Shown: positions 36,339 through 45,300 of the stretch, in pieces | Numbering within the stretch: position 1 is the first letter of the stretch | Layout: each line of letters opens with the position of its first letter | Assembly (NCBI GenBank): GCA_020629545.1 | Contig: JAHDDC010000019.1 | Location: forward strand, 1 to 51,116 | Direction: 5' to 3' | Length of the DNA stretch: 51,116 nt | Source of the DNA: Hellea sp. | GTDB taxonomy: Bacteria; Pseudomonadota; Alphaproteobacteria; Caulobacterales; Maricaulaceae | Translations under genes and position numbers: made by a program | The notes under the pieces: generated by a model | What the model was told of the DNA's origin: nothing | The model's input: only the letters and a program-made list of their open reading frames with translations | The model's database searches: none

Positions 36339-37772
36339 TTAAGATCGCCACATTCTAGGTGAAATTATAGCAAATGCTGCAAGAACTTCGATTCTGCCGA
36401 CAAGCATTAATATTGTGGAAATCGCCAGCTGTAAGCCGGTAAATGCGTCGTAACTGTAAGCTGGTATCGTCGCATCCAGAAGAGGCCCCATATTTGCGAC
36501 GCTTGCCGCACTACTCGCGACCGCCATTTCAAAATCCATATTTGCCGAGGCGAACGCCAATATTCCGCCGGCGAATACTAAGGTATATCCGAAAAAATAC
36601 ATCCAGATTGAGAGAAAGGCGCTATCAGGCAATTGTTGTCGCTTGAAAATCACGGGGACGACACGCGATGGGTGGGTCAAGCGATCCATATCCGTGTCCA
36701 AATGCTTAAACAAAAGTAGAATACGAATGAGCTTTAATCCACCTGTTGTTGACAAAGCGGACCCACCGACCAAAGCGATTGCGATCAAAATGACGGGCGG
36801 AACCATTTCTATTCCCAATACATGCTGATCATAACCTGTCGATGTTGCGAAAAAAATTGCCTCCGGAATCACCGTCAAGAGGTGATGAAAATCCGTGTAA
36901 AATGATCCAATCACAATGAGGAAAGCCGTAATTCCTAATAGTGTTCGGTGCTCAACATTGGATATCATCCTCCATAACTCTGATACGGTTCGATTTTTCG
37001 CGGCGTCCCAAAGCACAGAGACATTGAAAGCCCCTAGAAAACAGGACAGGCACAATGCAAACAAACCGACAGAATTGACATAATCATCTAACGGTCCTGA
37101 TTGCGGCATAAACCCGCCCGTCGAAACCGAACTCAAAGATAAACACAGAGATTCGAAGATAGGTGTCCCTGATAAAAGCAAAGCCACAAAACACACAAAT
37201 GAGATGACGAAATATATGCCAGCGACGACTCTAGCGACTGATGCAAGGCGCTGGAACAGCTCACCCTTTCTGAAGGTAAACAACAAGGATCGGTGAACAC
37301 CGGTACCCTTCAGGTTCAAAGCGGCCAAAATAACAACGGCAAATGTTGCGACAACAACACCGCCCAACCACTGAACGCTGCTGCGCCAAACATGCATTGT
37401 TCTTGGAAGCTGATCTGCGTCGAGAGTACTCGCACCGGTCGTTGTTAAGGCGGACACGGCCTCAAAATAGGCCACTAAGAATGAAGGTGTAACACCACTG
37501 CTCCAATAAGGAAAAGCAATGGCAATTGGAAGGCAAAGCCAAAATACGATCAAAAATGTCAAGGCTTCGGTAAAGGATTCACGGGCTTTTAACAGCCGGG
37601 TCGAGACGACGAAAATCAACCCCAAAAGGCCTACCCCGATTGTCGATCCCCCAAATAAATATCCGAGTGAATTTTCTTGAAAGAGAAATCCCGAAATTGA
37701 ACAAAACAACATCAATAACGAAAGCATCAAAAGGCTATATCCTAGCCAAAGAATTATTCTATTGAATGCCAC
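36339..37772 (-). CDS. trkH: Potassium uptake protein, TrkH family
   Basis: 477 residues, membrane protein with repeated M1-P-M2 units. The four selectivity-filter loops are visible as SALTTTGAST, SVSTGGFMPQ, ATSTGYDQ and SVANMGPL. It forms the K+ channel-like translocator gated by TrkA. It lies 12 bases after trkA on the same strand, so the two are cotranscribed. In this block K+ uptake is linked physically with the ntr genes, as in many alphaproteobacteria. Confidence 0.93.
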   Translation of the reverse strand: MAFNRIILWLGYSLLMLSLLMLFCSISGFLFQENSLGYLFGGSTIGVGLLGLIFVVSTRLLKARESFTEALTFLIVFWLCLPIAIAFPYWSSGVTPSFLVAYFEAVSALTTTGASTLDADQLPRTMHVWRSSVQWLGGVVVATFAVVILAALNLKGTGVHRSLLFTFRKGELFQRLASVARVVAGIYFVISFVCFVALLLSGTPIFESLCLSLSSVSTGGFMPQSGPLDDYVNSVGLFALCLSCFLGAFNVSVLWDAAKNRTVSELWRMISNVEHRTLLGITAFLIVIGSFYTDFHHLLTVIPEAIFFATSTGYDQHVLGIEMVPPVILIAIALVGGSALSTTGGLKLIRILLLFKHLDTDMDRLTHPSRVVPVIFKRQQLPDSAFLSIWMYFFGYTLVFAGGILAFASANMDFEMAVASSAASVANMGPLLDATIPAYSYDAFTGLQLAISTILMLVGRIEVLAAFAIISPRMWRS

Positions 37773-37784
37773 TTTTTCAATCCG

Positions 37785-39155
37785 TTAAAAGAAATCTGAA
37801 CTGACGCGGAATACTTGTTCGACACGCTTAAACGCCGACTTCTCGGCAAGAAGCACAAGTTGGTCCCCCTTCTTAATCGTCAGACTATTATCCAGCGGCA
37901 TGACATGGCCATCCTGTATAACAGCACCGATGGCAATACCGTCCAGCTTAATGTCGTCTATCTTGCTTCCAATTAAGAGAGAGGTTTCCAGAACCTCGCC
38001 TTCGACGACTTCTGCCTGACCATCGGACAATGTATAGACGTCCAAAATTCTACCCCGCCTAACGTGTCGAAGAATAGAAGAAACCGTTGCCGCCCGAGGA
38101 TCTATAACTTTGTCGATCGGAAGTTCGGAAACAAGTTCCTGAATTGAAGCATCATTAATGAGGCTGACAATCTGGCGAGCCCCAACCTTTTTGGCGAGAA
38201 CTCCCGCCAATATGTTGGTCTTATCGTCATTTGTCAGACACAAAACCAATTCCGCATCTGGCACGCCAGCCTCTTGCTGAATTTCAGCACTCATCGCGTC
38301 ACCGTGGAGAACCACAGTCCGCTTTAACATTTCTGCTGAGTGCTCCGCTTTTTTCTTATCGAACTCTATTATTCGGCTTCTGACCCCGCGAATTGATTCA
38401 AGTTCCCGAGCCACATAAGTTCCGACATTCCCGCCTCCAAAGATAACGATATGCCGGGCTCGATCTTCGCTTGTTCCAACAATCTCTAATAATCGATTGG
38501 CATGCTCTGATTTAACAACGAAAAAAGCGTCATCACCGACATAAAGCGGATCATCTTGCATCGGTACAAATATTTGACCTTCCCTCCTGACCCCTACAAT
38601 TGAGGCCTGTAACTCAGGGAATAAATCGGGAATCTGCCTTATCGGCGTCGCTACGATTGGGCAGTCTTCCGTGATATGAACACCTAAAAGCTTCACCGCA
38701 TTGTCGGCAAACGGAACCACATCGAACGCACCGGGCGTGTTAATCCGCCGTAATATCGCTTTACCTATTTCGACTTCGGGCGAGATAATAATATCGATCG
38801 GCATATTCTCTCGTGAATAGAGATCATTCCATTCACTCTCGAGGTAGGACTGCGACCTCACACGCGCCACCTTGGTCGGCACATTGAACAGGGAATGAGA
38901 AACCTGACAGGCCATCATATTAACCTCATCAGAGTGCGTAACAGCAATCATCATGTCGGCCGATTCTATACCGGCCTGTTTCAAAATATCAGGGTGGGCT
39001 CCGTGACCCACGATACCGCGCACGTCTAGCTCTGTCGTGATTTGACGAATGAGCTCAGCCGAAACATCAACGACTGTGACCGTGTTCTCTTCGCTCGCCA
39101 GCCTTGAGGCTATTCCATAACCCACTCGACCAGCACCGCAGATGATGACTCTCAT
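37785..39155 (-). CDS. trkA: Trk system potassium uptake protein TrkA
   Basis: 456 residues with two RCK (N-C) repeats. The first NAD-binding motif is IICGAGRVGYGIASRLASE, the second IVIFGGGNVGTYVARELES, each followed by a TrkA-C domain. It gates TrkH in response to nucleotides. The start overlaps the ntrX stop by 4 bases, so it is expressed together with the Ntr regulators. Confidence 0.95.
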   Translation of the reverse strand: MRVIICGAGRVGYGIASRLASEENTVTVVDVSAELIRQITTELDVRGIVGHGAHPDILKQAGIESADMMIAVTHSDEVNMMACQVSHSLFNVPTKVARVRSQSYLESEWNDLYSRENMPIDIIISPEVEIGKAILRRINTPGAFDVVPFADNAVKLLGVHITEDCPIVATPIRQIPDLFPELQASIVGVRREGQIFVPMQDDPLYVGDDAFFVVKSEHANRLLEIVGTSEDRARHIVIFGGGNVGTYVARELESIRGVRSRIIEFDKKKAEHSAEMLKRTVVLHGDAMSAEIQQEAGVPDAELVLCLTNDDKTNILAGVLAKKVGARQIVSLINDASIQELVSELPIDKVIDPRAATVSSILRHVRRGRILDVYTLSDGQAEVVEGEVLETSLLIGSKIDDIKLDGIAIGAVIQDGHVMPLDNSLTIKKGDQLVLLAEKSAFKRVEQVFRVSSDFF

Positions 39156-40546
39156 GTTTCTAGCTCATCCCCTCGTTTACCCCCCGAAACACCTAAAGAC
39201 TTTAATTTGCGATGCAAGGCCGAACGTTCCATGCCGACAAAAGCAGCCGTTTTCGAAATGTTTCCACCAAAACGTTCGATTTGAGCCTGTAAATAATCAC
39301 GCTCAAAACTTTCGCGGGCGTCCCTCAATGGCATCGCGATCATTCGGTCATTTTCCCGAGACTCGCCGTTATGTTTGACCACCGACACCTCGGGCGGCAA
39401 GGTATCCAGAGTGAGCGGTTTCATGGGATCTCCAGTGGCCAGAATAAGTAGCCTTTCGACATTGTTTCGCAACTGCCTGACATTTCCTGGCCAGTCATGT
39501 GCCTGTAATGCGGCCATCGCATCAGATCCAATTTTGCGCGATGGGAGACCTGTCGACGAAGAAAGCCTATCAATAAAATAATCAACAAGCTCAGGAATAT
39601 CCTCCCGGCGCTTGGAAAGCGGCGGAGTCTCAAGCGGCATGACATTTAATCGGTGATATAGATCTTCTCTGAAACGACCAAAACGGGCCTCTTTTTCGAG
39701 ATTTCTTGACGTCGATGTTATCAGACGAATATCAACCTGAACATCTTCGCCGCCGCCTATTCGCTGGAACCGTTGTTCGACAAGAAGGCGCAATAACTTC
39801 CCTTGGGTTTCGAGCGGCATATCCGCAACTTCGTCGATATACAGCGTTCCGTTATGGGCTTTTTCGAGCAGCCCGGGGTTTATCGTGTCCTTATCTTCAG
39901 AAACAAAACCAAACAGGGCTTCTTCGACGCGCTCCGGTACCATCGACGCTGCGTTGACGGCGACAAAAGGACCGCTATTTCTATCAGATAGCGCATGTAT
40001 CTGACGCGCGATGAGTTCTTTCCCTGTCCCCGACGGACCCGTTATTAAAACGCGACTATTCGTTGGCGCTATTCGGTCGATTTTACTTCGGAGCTGCATA
40101 ACAATCGCCGAAGACCCGATGAGTTCAAGATCCGCGGTAGCTTTACCCTTGAGTTCTTCATTCTCACGGCGCAAGCGGGCGTTTTCTAACGCACGCGTCA
40201 CAGTCACAATAAGTTTCTCGGCCTTGAACGGCTTCACAATATAATCAAACGCGCCTTTTCGAATGGCGGCGACCGCTGTTTCAACAGTTCCGTGACCTGA
40301 AATTACAATTACGGGCATGCCCGGATAATCTCTTTTGACTCGATCAAGCAATTCTATTCCATCCATGGAGCTGCCCTCTAACCAGACATCCAAGACAATC
40401 AGACCTGGAAGCCTTGTCCTGATGGCCTCTAGCGCTTTCTCACTAGTCCCTGCCTCGCGCGCGGAAAACCCCTCATCCTCCAATATCCCGGCTATCATGG
40501 ATCGGATATCAGCTTCATCTTCGACTATGAGTACGTCTTGTTTCAT
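39152..40546 (-). CDS. ntrX: NtrX nitrogen/redox response regulator
   Basis: 464 residues: receiver domain (D53), AAA+ domain and C-terminal Fis-type helix-turn-helix (GGNISKTAAFVGMERSALHRKL). Walker A is GPSGTGKELIA (170-177) and Walker B LYIDEV. The stretch where sigma-54 activators carry GAFTGA (about 213-226) reads FGFVSEDKDTINPG, so that loop is absent, as is known for alphaproteobacterial NtrX. It therefore probably acts on sigma-70-type promoters. NtrX is the partner of NtrY, influencing nitrogen, respiration and envelope genes. It overlaps ntrY and trkA by 4 bases each. Confidence 0.95.
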   Translation of the reverse strand: MKQDVLIVEDEADIRSMIAGILEDEGFSAREAGTSEKALEAIRTRLPGLIVLDVWLEGSSMDGIELLDRVKRDYPGMPVIVISGHGTVETAVAAIRKGAFDYIVKPFKAEKLIVTVTRALENARLRRENEELKGKATADLELIGSSAIVMQLRSKIDRIAPTNSRVLITGPSGTGKELIARQIHALSDRNSGPFVAVNAASMVPERVEEALFGFVSEDKDTINPGLLEKAHNGTLYIDEVADMPLETQGKLLRLLVEQRFQRIGGGEDVQVDIRLITSTSRNLEKEARFGRFREDLYHRLNVMPLETPPLSKRREDIPELVDYFIDRLSSSTGLPSRKIGSDAMAALQAHDWPGNVRQLRNNVERLLILATGDPMKPLTLDTLPPEVSVVKHNGESRENDRMIAMPLRDARESFERDYLQAQIERFGGNISKTAAFVGMERSALHRKLKSLGVSGGKRGDELET

Positions 40547-42807
40547 GCAGTTTGCACCTTTTCTAAAGCAAGCTTTGAATTCTTTTCGAGGAGTTCTAGA
40601 TCAGCAGCTGGGAGTACTATTTCAATATAGGCGCCCGCACGACCATCGGGTCGGTCAAACAGGCTAATCGTGCCGTGGTGATCCTCGGTTATGCGTCTGA
40701 CAATTGCCAGACCAAGCCCCGTTCCCGAATTCCGGGTTGTCACATAGGGCTCTAGTAATCGATGTCGATCTGGGACGGGCCAGCCTTTTCCATTATCGGA
40801 AATCCCCAATACAAAATTATCGCCATCGCGACTTAATTGCGAAGTTATCAGACCATCCGGAATGTCAATGCCTGACTCGTCGACACGCGATGAAATCGAT
40901 TCCGCGGCATTCTTGAGAATATTTGTGAATGCCTGTGATAGTAATCGTTCGTCGCAGGCAATAAGCGACGAGCCAGTATCCAATTTATCGTCAAAAACAA
41001 ATTTTACGTCCGGAAAAGCGACGCCCTGTGCGAACATCACGCGCTCTAATACATCCCGTAATTCATGCATCTCAAATTCTGGTTCAGGCATGCGGGCAAA
41101 ACTGGAAAACTCGTCAACCATTTGTTCCAGACTACCGACCTGCCGAATAATGGTGTCTGTACAATTCTCAAATACGTCCTGATCCTTTTTAATTTCCCCC
41201 GAATATTTTCTTTTTAACCGTTCTGCTGATAATAAAATCGGCGTCAGTGGATTTTTGATCTCGTGTGCAATTCTACGCGCAACCTCTCGCCACGCCGAAT
41301 ATCTTTGCGCCGCAACAAGACGGGTCATATCGTCGAATGTCAGCACCCAACCCGTATCATTCTCATCGGCGTTATAGCTCGATACGCGTAGGTCAAAGTT
41401 TCGAACTCCGTCTTCGGTTTGCAGGTTTATTTGATCTTCTGTGCTGCCGATTACGCTCTCTCTGGCTGTAACAAATGCCGGGGCAAATTCCGGCAATGCC
41501 GTCTCTATCGGTTGACCCAGAAGGTCCATGGAATTTTGATCTAGCAAAAGCTCTGCTGAGGCATTCATTAAGGTAATTCTGCCTTCTTGGGATAGTCCTA
41601 TAACGCCGGCTCTCACACCGGATAAAACAGCTTCCGAAAATTGCCGACGTCTTTCCGACAAATTGTGTTCCCTAACCAAGTCCTCCCGCTGCGTTCCAAG
41701 CTGTCGAGTCATGCGGTTAAGCGCGCTGCCGAGATCGGACATCTCCCCCCAATCGCCTTTAACATTAACGCGGGCCTGCAGATTGCCAGCTCTAATTTCT
41801 TCCGCAGTTTCGACCATGTGGCCAAGGGGGCGAATTATTCTGTTCGCCAATAATACGCCAAGAGAAATCGCCGCGTACAAAATCAGAAGCGCGGAATTCA
41901 CCAGAGTCAATAGAAAAGTCGATCGAAAACGTTCCTGATCCTGATTATATTTTTGAAGCGCGACCTCCGCCTCATCAATACCCATAAGACTGGACAAAAC
42001 TCCAACATTGGGTTTCAAATATCGGCCACCCAAAATGTATAAATTATCATAACCATTTAGCCGATTAATGCCCGTGAGAAAATCGATGTCGTCGCGCGCC
42101 AGAAATGCGAATTGATCTTTTTCTTGCACAAGCTCCAAAATATCTTTTGAGGGCATTTGGAAAGAAGCCGAACTCAAAACTCGTGCGTAAACCCTACCCT
42201 CTCCGTCAATGACAAAAAGAGCATCCAAATCAAGGCTGCGCGAATATTTTTGAAGATATGCGTTAAAGGAAATTCGGTTGTCGAAAAACTGCCGTCTGGC
42301 CTCAAGATAGGCTTTAGCACGTTGAAGCTCTGAGCCTAGCCCTCGATATTCCTCAGACAGATAGTCCGTTAAAAAACTATCGGCGCGACCAAGAGTATCG
42401 CGTACATTTTCACCAAAAAGGTCATTGAAGTTTTTTGAAATCAGGGAAATCGAAAACCCGCCAACCAGAATAGCCGGGGTCAAAGCAGCGAGGCTGAATA
42501 TTAAAACAAACCGGCGATGCAGCAGCGGCGCGGACCGTCGGAACCGCTTTGCAAACAAGATCGTCCACAACCGGTAAGCCAAATATAGTCCCAGCAATAA
42601 AACGATAGAAAGATTAAACAGCAAAATCGGGTAAGCTTGAGCGACCCGTTCAGGGTTATTTGATAAGGCATATAAAGTGCCCAAAACGGTCAAGAACAAG
42701 GCTGCAAAAAAGAAAACGCCAAAAACAGCAGATTGGATAACCTGCGGAGCGCTTGCGGCACGGTCTGGACTAACGTCTATGTCTCGGGGCTGTTGCGAGG
42801 TCGCCAT
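40543..42807 (-). CDS. ntrY: NtrY sensor histidine kinase
   Basis: 754 residues. About three N-terminal membrane segments and an extracytoplasmic sensor of about 160 residues are followed by another membrane segment (LLTLVNSALLILYAAISLGVLL). HAMP, PAS and histidine kinase domains come next; the phosphorylated histidine is in RIAHEIKNPLTPI and the ATPase has NAAESI, DNGKGWP and GTGLGLAIV. It senses an unknown periplasmic or membrane signal and phosphorylates NtrX. It lies 154 bases downstream of ntrC, and that gap contains several TTGCA motifs. Confidence 0.96.
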   Translation of the reverse strand: MATSQQPRDIDVSPDRAASAPQVIQSAVFGVFFFAALFLTVLGTLYALSNNPERVAQAYPILLFNLSIVLLLGLYLAYRLWTILFAKRFRRSAPLLHRRFVLIFSLAALTPAILVGGFSISLISKNFNDLFGENVRDTLGRADSFLTDYLSEEYRGLGSELQRAKAYLEARRQFFDNRISFNAYLQKYSRSLDLDALFVIDGEGRVYARVLSSASFQMPSKDILELVQEKDQFAFLARDDIDFLTGINRLNGYDNLYILGGRYLKPNVGVLSSLMGIDEAEVALQKYNQDQERFRSTFLLTLVNSALLILYAAISLGVLLANRIIRPLGHMVETAEEIRAGNLQARVNVKGDWGEMSDLGSALNRMTRQLGTQREDLVREHNLSERRRQFSEAVLSGVRAGVIGLSQEGRITLMNASAELLLDQNSMDLLGQPIETALPEFAPAFVTARESVIGSTEDQINLQTEDGVRNFDLRVSSYNADENDTGWVLTFDDMTRLVAAQRYSAWREVARRIAHEIKNPLTPILLSAERLKRKYSGEIKKDQDVFENCTDTIIRQVGSLEQMVDEFSSFARMPEPEFEMHELRDVLERVMFAQGVAFPDVKFVFDDKLDTGSSLIACDERLLSQAFTNILKNAAESISSRVDESGIDIPDGLITSQLSRDGDNFVLGISDNGKGWPVPDRHRLLEPYVTTRNSGTGLGLAIVRRITEDHHGTISLFDRPDGRAGAYIEIVLPAADLELLEKNSKLALEKVQTA

Positions 42808-42818
42808 TCGAACCTATT

Positions 42819-42917
42819 TGTTGCATTTCTGCCACGCTTTTAATCATGTGTTGCAAAAAATCAACTGCCCTTGCATTAATTTCGAGACATTTGGTGTTAA
42901 TCCAGCTTTGTGCAACA
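42819..42917. promoter_or_regulatory. TTGCA/TGCAA motif cluster upstream of ntrY
   Basis: TGTTGCA occurs at 42819-42825 and 42849-42855, TTGCA at 42871-42875, and the inverse TGCAACA at 42911-42917, within the 154-base ntrC-ntrY gap. These could be regulator half-sites for a promoter of ntrY. No complete NtrC-type TGCAC-N-GTGCA dyad was found. Confidence 0.25.
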
Positions 42918-42961
42918 AACCGAGACAGACGAAATCAGGTACACCCAAAGTATCAACTCAA

Positions 42962-44275
42962 TTAATCAATCTCGAGGGCTCGGATTTTAGTCCGGAGCGT
43001 GTTCCTGTGTATACCCAGAACATCCGCGGCTTTAGCTTTATTTCCGCCAGTCAATCGCAAGGCTTCTGTAATCAGGGGTTTCTCCACCCATGAAAGCGCG
43101 ATCTGATAAGGCGTTTGCTCGGCATTTGGGTCGAGCGTCGCTAGTACCTGTCGGCAGGACAATCCAAGCAAATCTTCAAGGCGGGCTGTTTCTTCCTTTT
43201 GACGTTCGTGAGGAATGTCTTTTGAAAGTTCATCGGCAACCATATCCAAGGTAATAACATCGTCGGAGTATAATAAAGCCAGACGCCTTACCAGGTTTTC
43301 AAGCTCTCTGACATTTCCAGACCATTTGTGGCGTTTCAGCATGTCCAACGCATCAGACTGAAAACGCCGTGTTGCGCCACCAGTTTCCTGCGCCAGAAAA
43401 TATTCAGCGAGTTCATAAACGTCGTCACCGCGCGATTGCAAATTCGGCAGACGAATTTCGGCGACATTAATACGGAACAAGAGATCATCGCGAAACGTCC
43501 CCTTCTTCGTGAGTTCTCGAAGGTTTTTTCGTGTCGCGGATAAAATACGAGGGCGACGGTCAGGCGAAATTTGTTCGCTTTCGGTCATAAACGCCAATAG
43601 TCCATCTTGCTGCTCAGTCGAAAGACCTGCAATCTCATCGATATATATGTCACCACCATTGACCTTTTGAAGTGTCAAAGACAGGTTGCTGAAATCTGAA
43701 TGGCGCAAAAATGGTCGATCTCGTCTTGGGCCTCCGTCATGTAAAAGTTTCGCAACAACATCCTTACCCGTTCCGACAGCGCCGGAAATCAAGACGGGGA
43801 GGTTTCCAGACGCAAAACGGGAAATGGCGCGGTAAATCGGCTGCATCGCTGTGCTGCGGCCAATCATGGGGAGCTTGCCGAGTTCTGCACTAATCCTGTT
43901 CTTTCGCGGATTTACGCTTTGTCCGGCTCGTGCCACGGCCTGAACAACATCCGTCAGCTCAAAAGGCTTGGGAATATACTCAAACACTTGATGTTGTCCT
44001 GACTTGATGGCGGTATTTACGGTATTATTGGCGCTGATAATGATCACGGGGATGTCCGGCCGCGCTTCCATAACGTCAGGCAAAGAGTCAAATACTTCAT
44101 GACCTCCCATCATGACGTCGGTCAATATTATATCCCCTGTCCCGGCTAGCGCCCATTTTCGGAGCGTTTCCGGATTATCCGTAGCTTTCACGCTATGGCC
44201 GGCGCGTGACAAGGCTTTACTCAAAACAAGCCTGATAGAGTCATCATCTTCAGCGAGTAAAACATCATATTTCAT
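42962..44275 (-). CDS. ntrC: NtrC nitrogen regulator lacking the GAFTGA loop
   Basis: 437 residues: receiver (D53), AAA+ domain and C-terminal Fis-type helix-turn-helix (GGNKAKAADVLGIHRNTLRTKI). Walker A is SGAVGTGKDVV (164-173) and Walker B GDIYIDEIAGL. The segment between them is about 27 residues shorter than in enteric NtrC. The ELFGHEKGAFTGA region needed to contact sigma-54 is missing altogether, replaced by RRDRPFLRHSDFSNLSLTLQK. Caulobacter and Rhodobacter NtrC also lack this loop and act without sigma-54. It overlaps ntrB by 4 bases. Confidence 0.95.
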   Translation of the reverse strand: MKYDVLLAEDDDSIRLVLSKALSRAGHSVKATDNPETLRKWALAGTGDIILTDVMMGGHEVFDSLPDVMEARPDIPVIIISANNTVNTAIKSGQHQVFEYIPKPFELTDVVQAVARAGQSVNPRKNRISAELGKLPMIGRSTAMQPIYRAISRFASGNLPVLISGAVGTGKDVVAKLLHDGGPRRDRPFLRHSDFSNLSLTLQKVNGGDIYIDEIAGLSTEQQDGLLAFMTESEQISPDRRPRILSATRKNLRELTKKGTFRDDLLFRINVAEIRLPNLQSRGDDVYELAEYFLAQETGGATRRFQSDALDMLKRHKWSGNVRELENLVRRLALLYSDDVITLDMVADELSKDIPHERQKEETARLEDLLGLSCRQVLATLDPNAEQTPYQIALSWVEKPLITEALRLTGGNKAKAADVLGIHRNTLRTKIRALEID

Positions 44276-45300
44276 GACGGGTTCCTTTGAGACATCGGTA
44301 GAAGTATTGAAAAAATTGTTTGTCCGGGTCGCGATTGAACCTCAATCAGTCCGTTATGCGCGGCAACGATCTTGGAGACGAGAGCCAATCCTAATCCTTG
44401 GCCCTGAGGCTTGTCCGTTATAAAAGGATGAAAGATCTGATCCCTCAAATGATCCGGAATCCCTGAGCCATTATCGATTACCCGTATTTCGATAGGCAGC
44501 CCGGCGCCACTGGCACGATAAGACGTCTCAAGCCGAATTAAAGGGTCATCGGAATCTGGTTTGAATGCTTCTGAAGCATTTTTGATTAAATTCATAATCG
44601 CCTGGGTGAGGCTATCTTCGTGACCATACGTCTCGGGAAGAGACGGATCATAATCTTCTGTAAAACTGATATCTGTCGTTAAACCGGACTGAAGCACCTT
44701 CCGAGCGTGGCGTAAAATTTCGTGGATATTGATTTTGCTAAACTCGCTCGGCGAGACATCACCGAGCCGTTCCATTCGGTCTGCTAAACGCCGAATTCGA
44801 TCAATTTCTGACCCGATGAGATCAAGCAAGGATAATCCTTCTTCGCTCTCTAAATCATCTCTTAAAAGCTGTGCCGCGCCATGAATACCGGCCAGCGGGT
44901 TTTTGATTTCATGGGCTAAAAGACGCCCAAGTGCAGAGGCCCCGTCACCAAAAACATCATCTTTCTGTGTCTGTCGACCTTGTAATTGAAAACACAGTCC
45001 AATTTGATCTGCATGGATAAATGATGAGACATGGCATTTGACCTCGTTTCGCCCCCGCGGCAATACAATTAGGTTGTGCATGTTAACAGGGGTCGCGTAG
45101 GACAGTGTCTTTTCAATAATAGATCTAAGTTCAACGCTTTCAAAAAACAGATCGTCGATAGACTTTTGAGATAGTGATTTAAGAGACGACCCAAGCCAAG
45201 ATTGGCCTGCTTGATTAATCCATGTCATTCTGAATTCACCTGCGGTTATCAAGAGAACAGGCATCGGGATGTCATCAGCGATTTGAAGTATTGGCGTCAT
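44272..45300 (-). CDS. ntrB: NtrB nitrogen sensor kinase
   Basis: 342 residues, cytosolic. A PAS-like N-terminal domain is followed by a HisKA domain with the phospho-accepting histidine in LLAHEIKNPLAGIHGAAQLL and an ATPase domain with NLIKNASEAF, DNGSGIP and GQGLGLALV. NtrB phosphorylates or dephosphorylates NtrC under control of PII protein. The start overlaps the dusB stop by 4 bases and the stop overlaps the ntrC start by 4. Confidence 0.96.
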   Translation of the reverse strand: MTPILQIADDIPMPVLLITAGEFRMTWINQAGQSWLGSSLKSLSQKSIDDLFFESVELRSIIEKTLSYATPVNMHNLIVLPRGRNEVKCHVSSFIHADQIGLCFQLQGRQTQKDDVFGDGASALGRLLAHEIKNPLAGIHGAAQLLRDDLESEEGLSLLDLIGSEIDRIRRLADRMERLGDVSPSEFSKINIHEILRHARKVLQSGLTTDISFTEDYDPSLPETYGHEDSLTQAIMNLIKNASEAFKPDSDDPLIRLETSYRASGAGLPIEIRVIDNGSGIPDHLRDQIFHPFITDKPQGQGLGLALVSKIVAAHNGLIEVQSRPGQTIFSILLPMSQRNPS

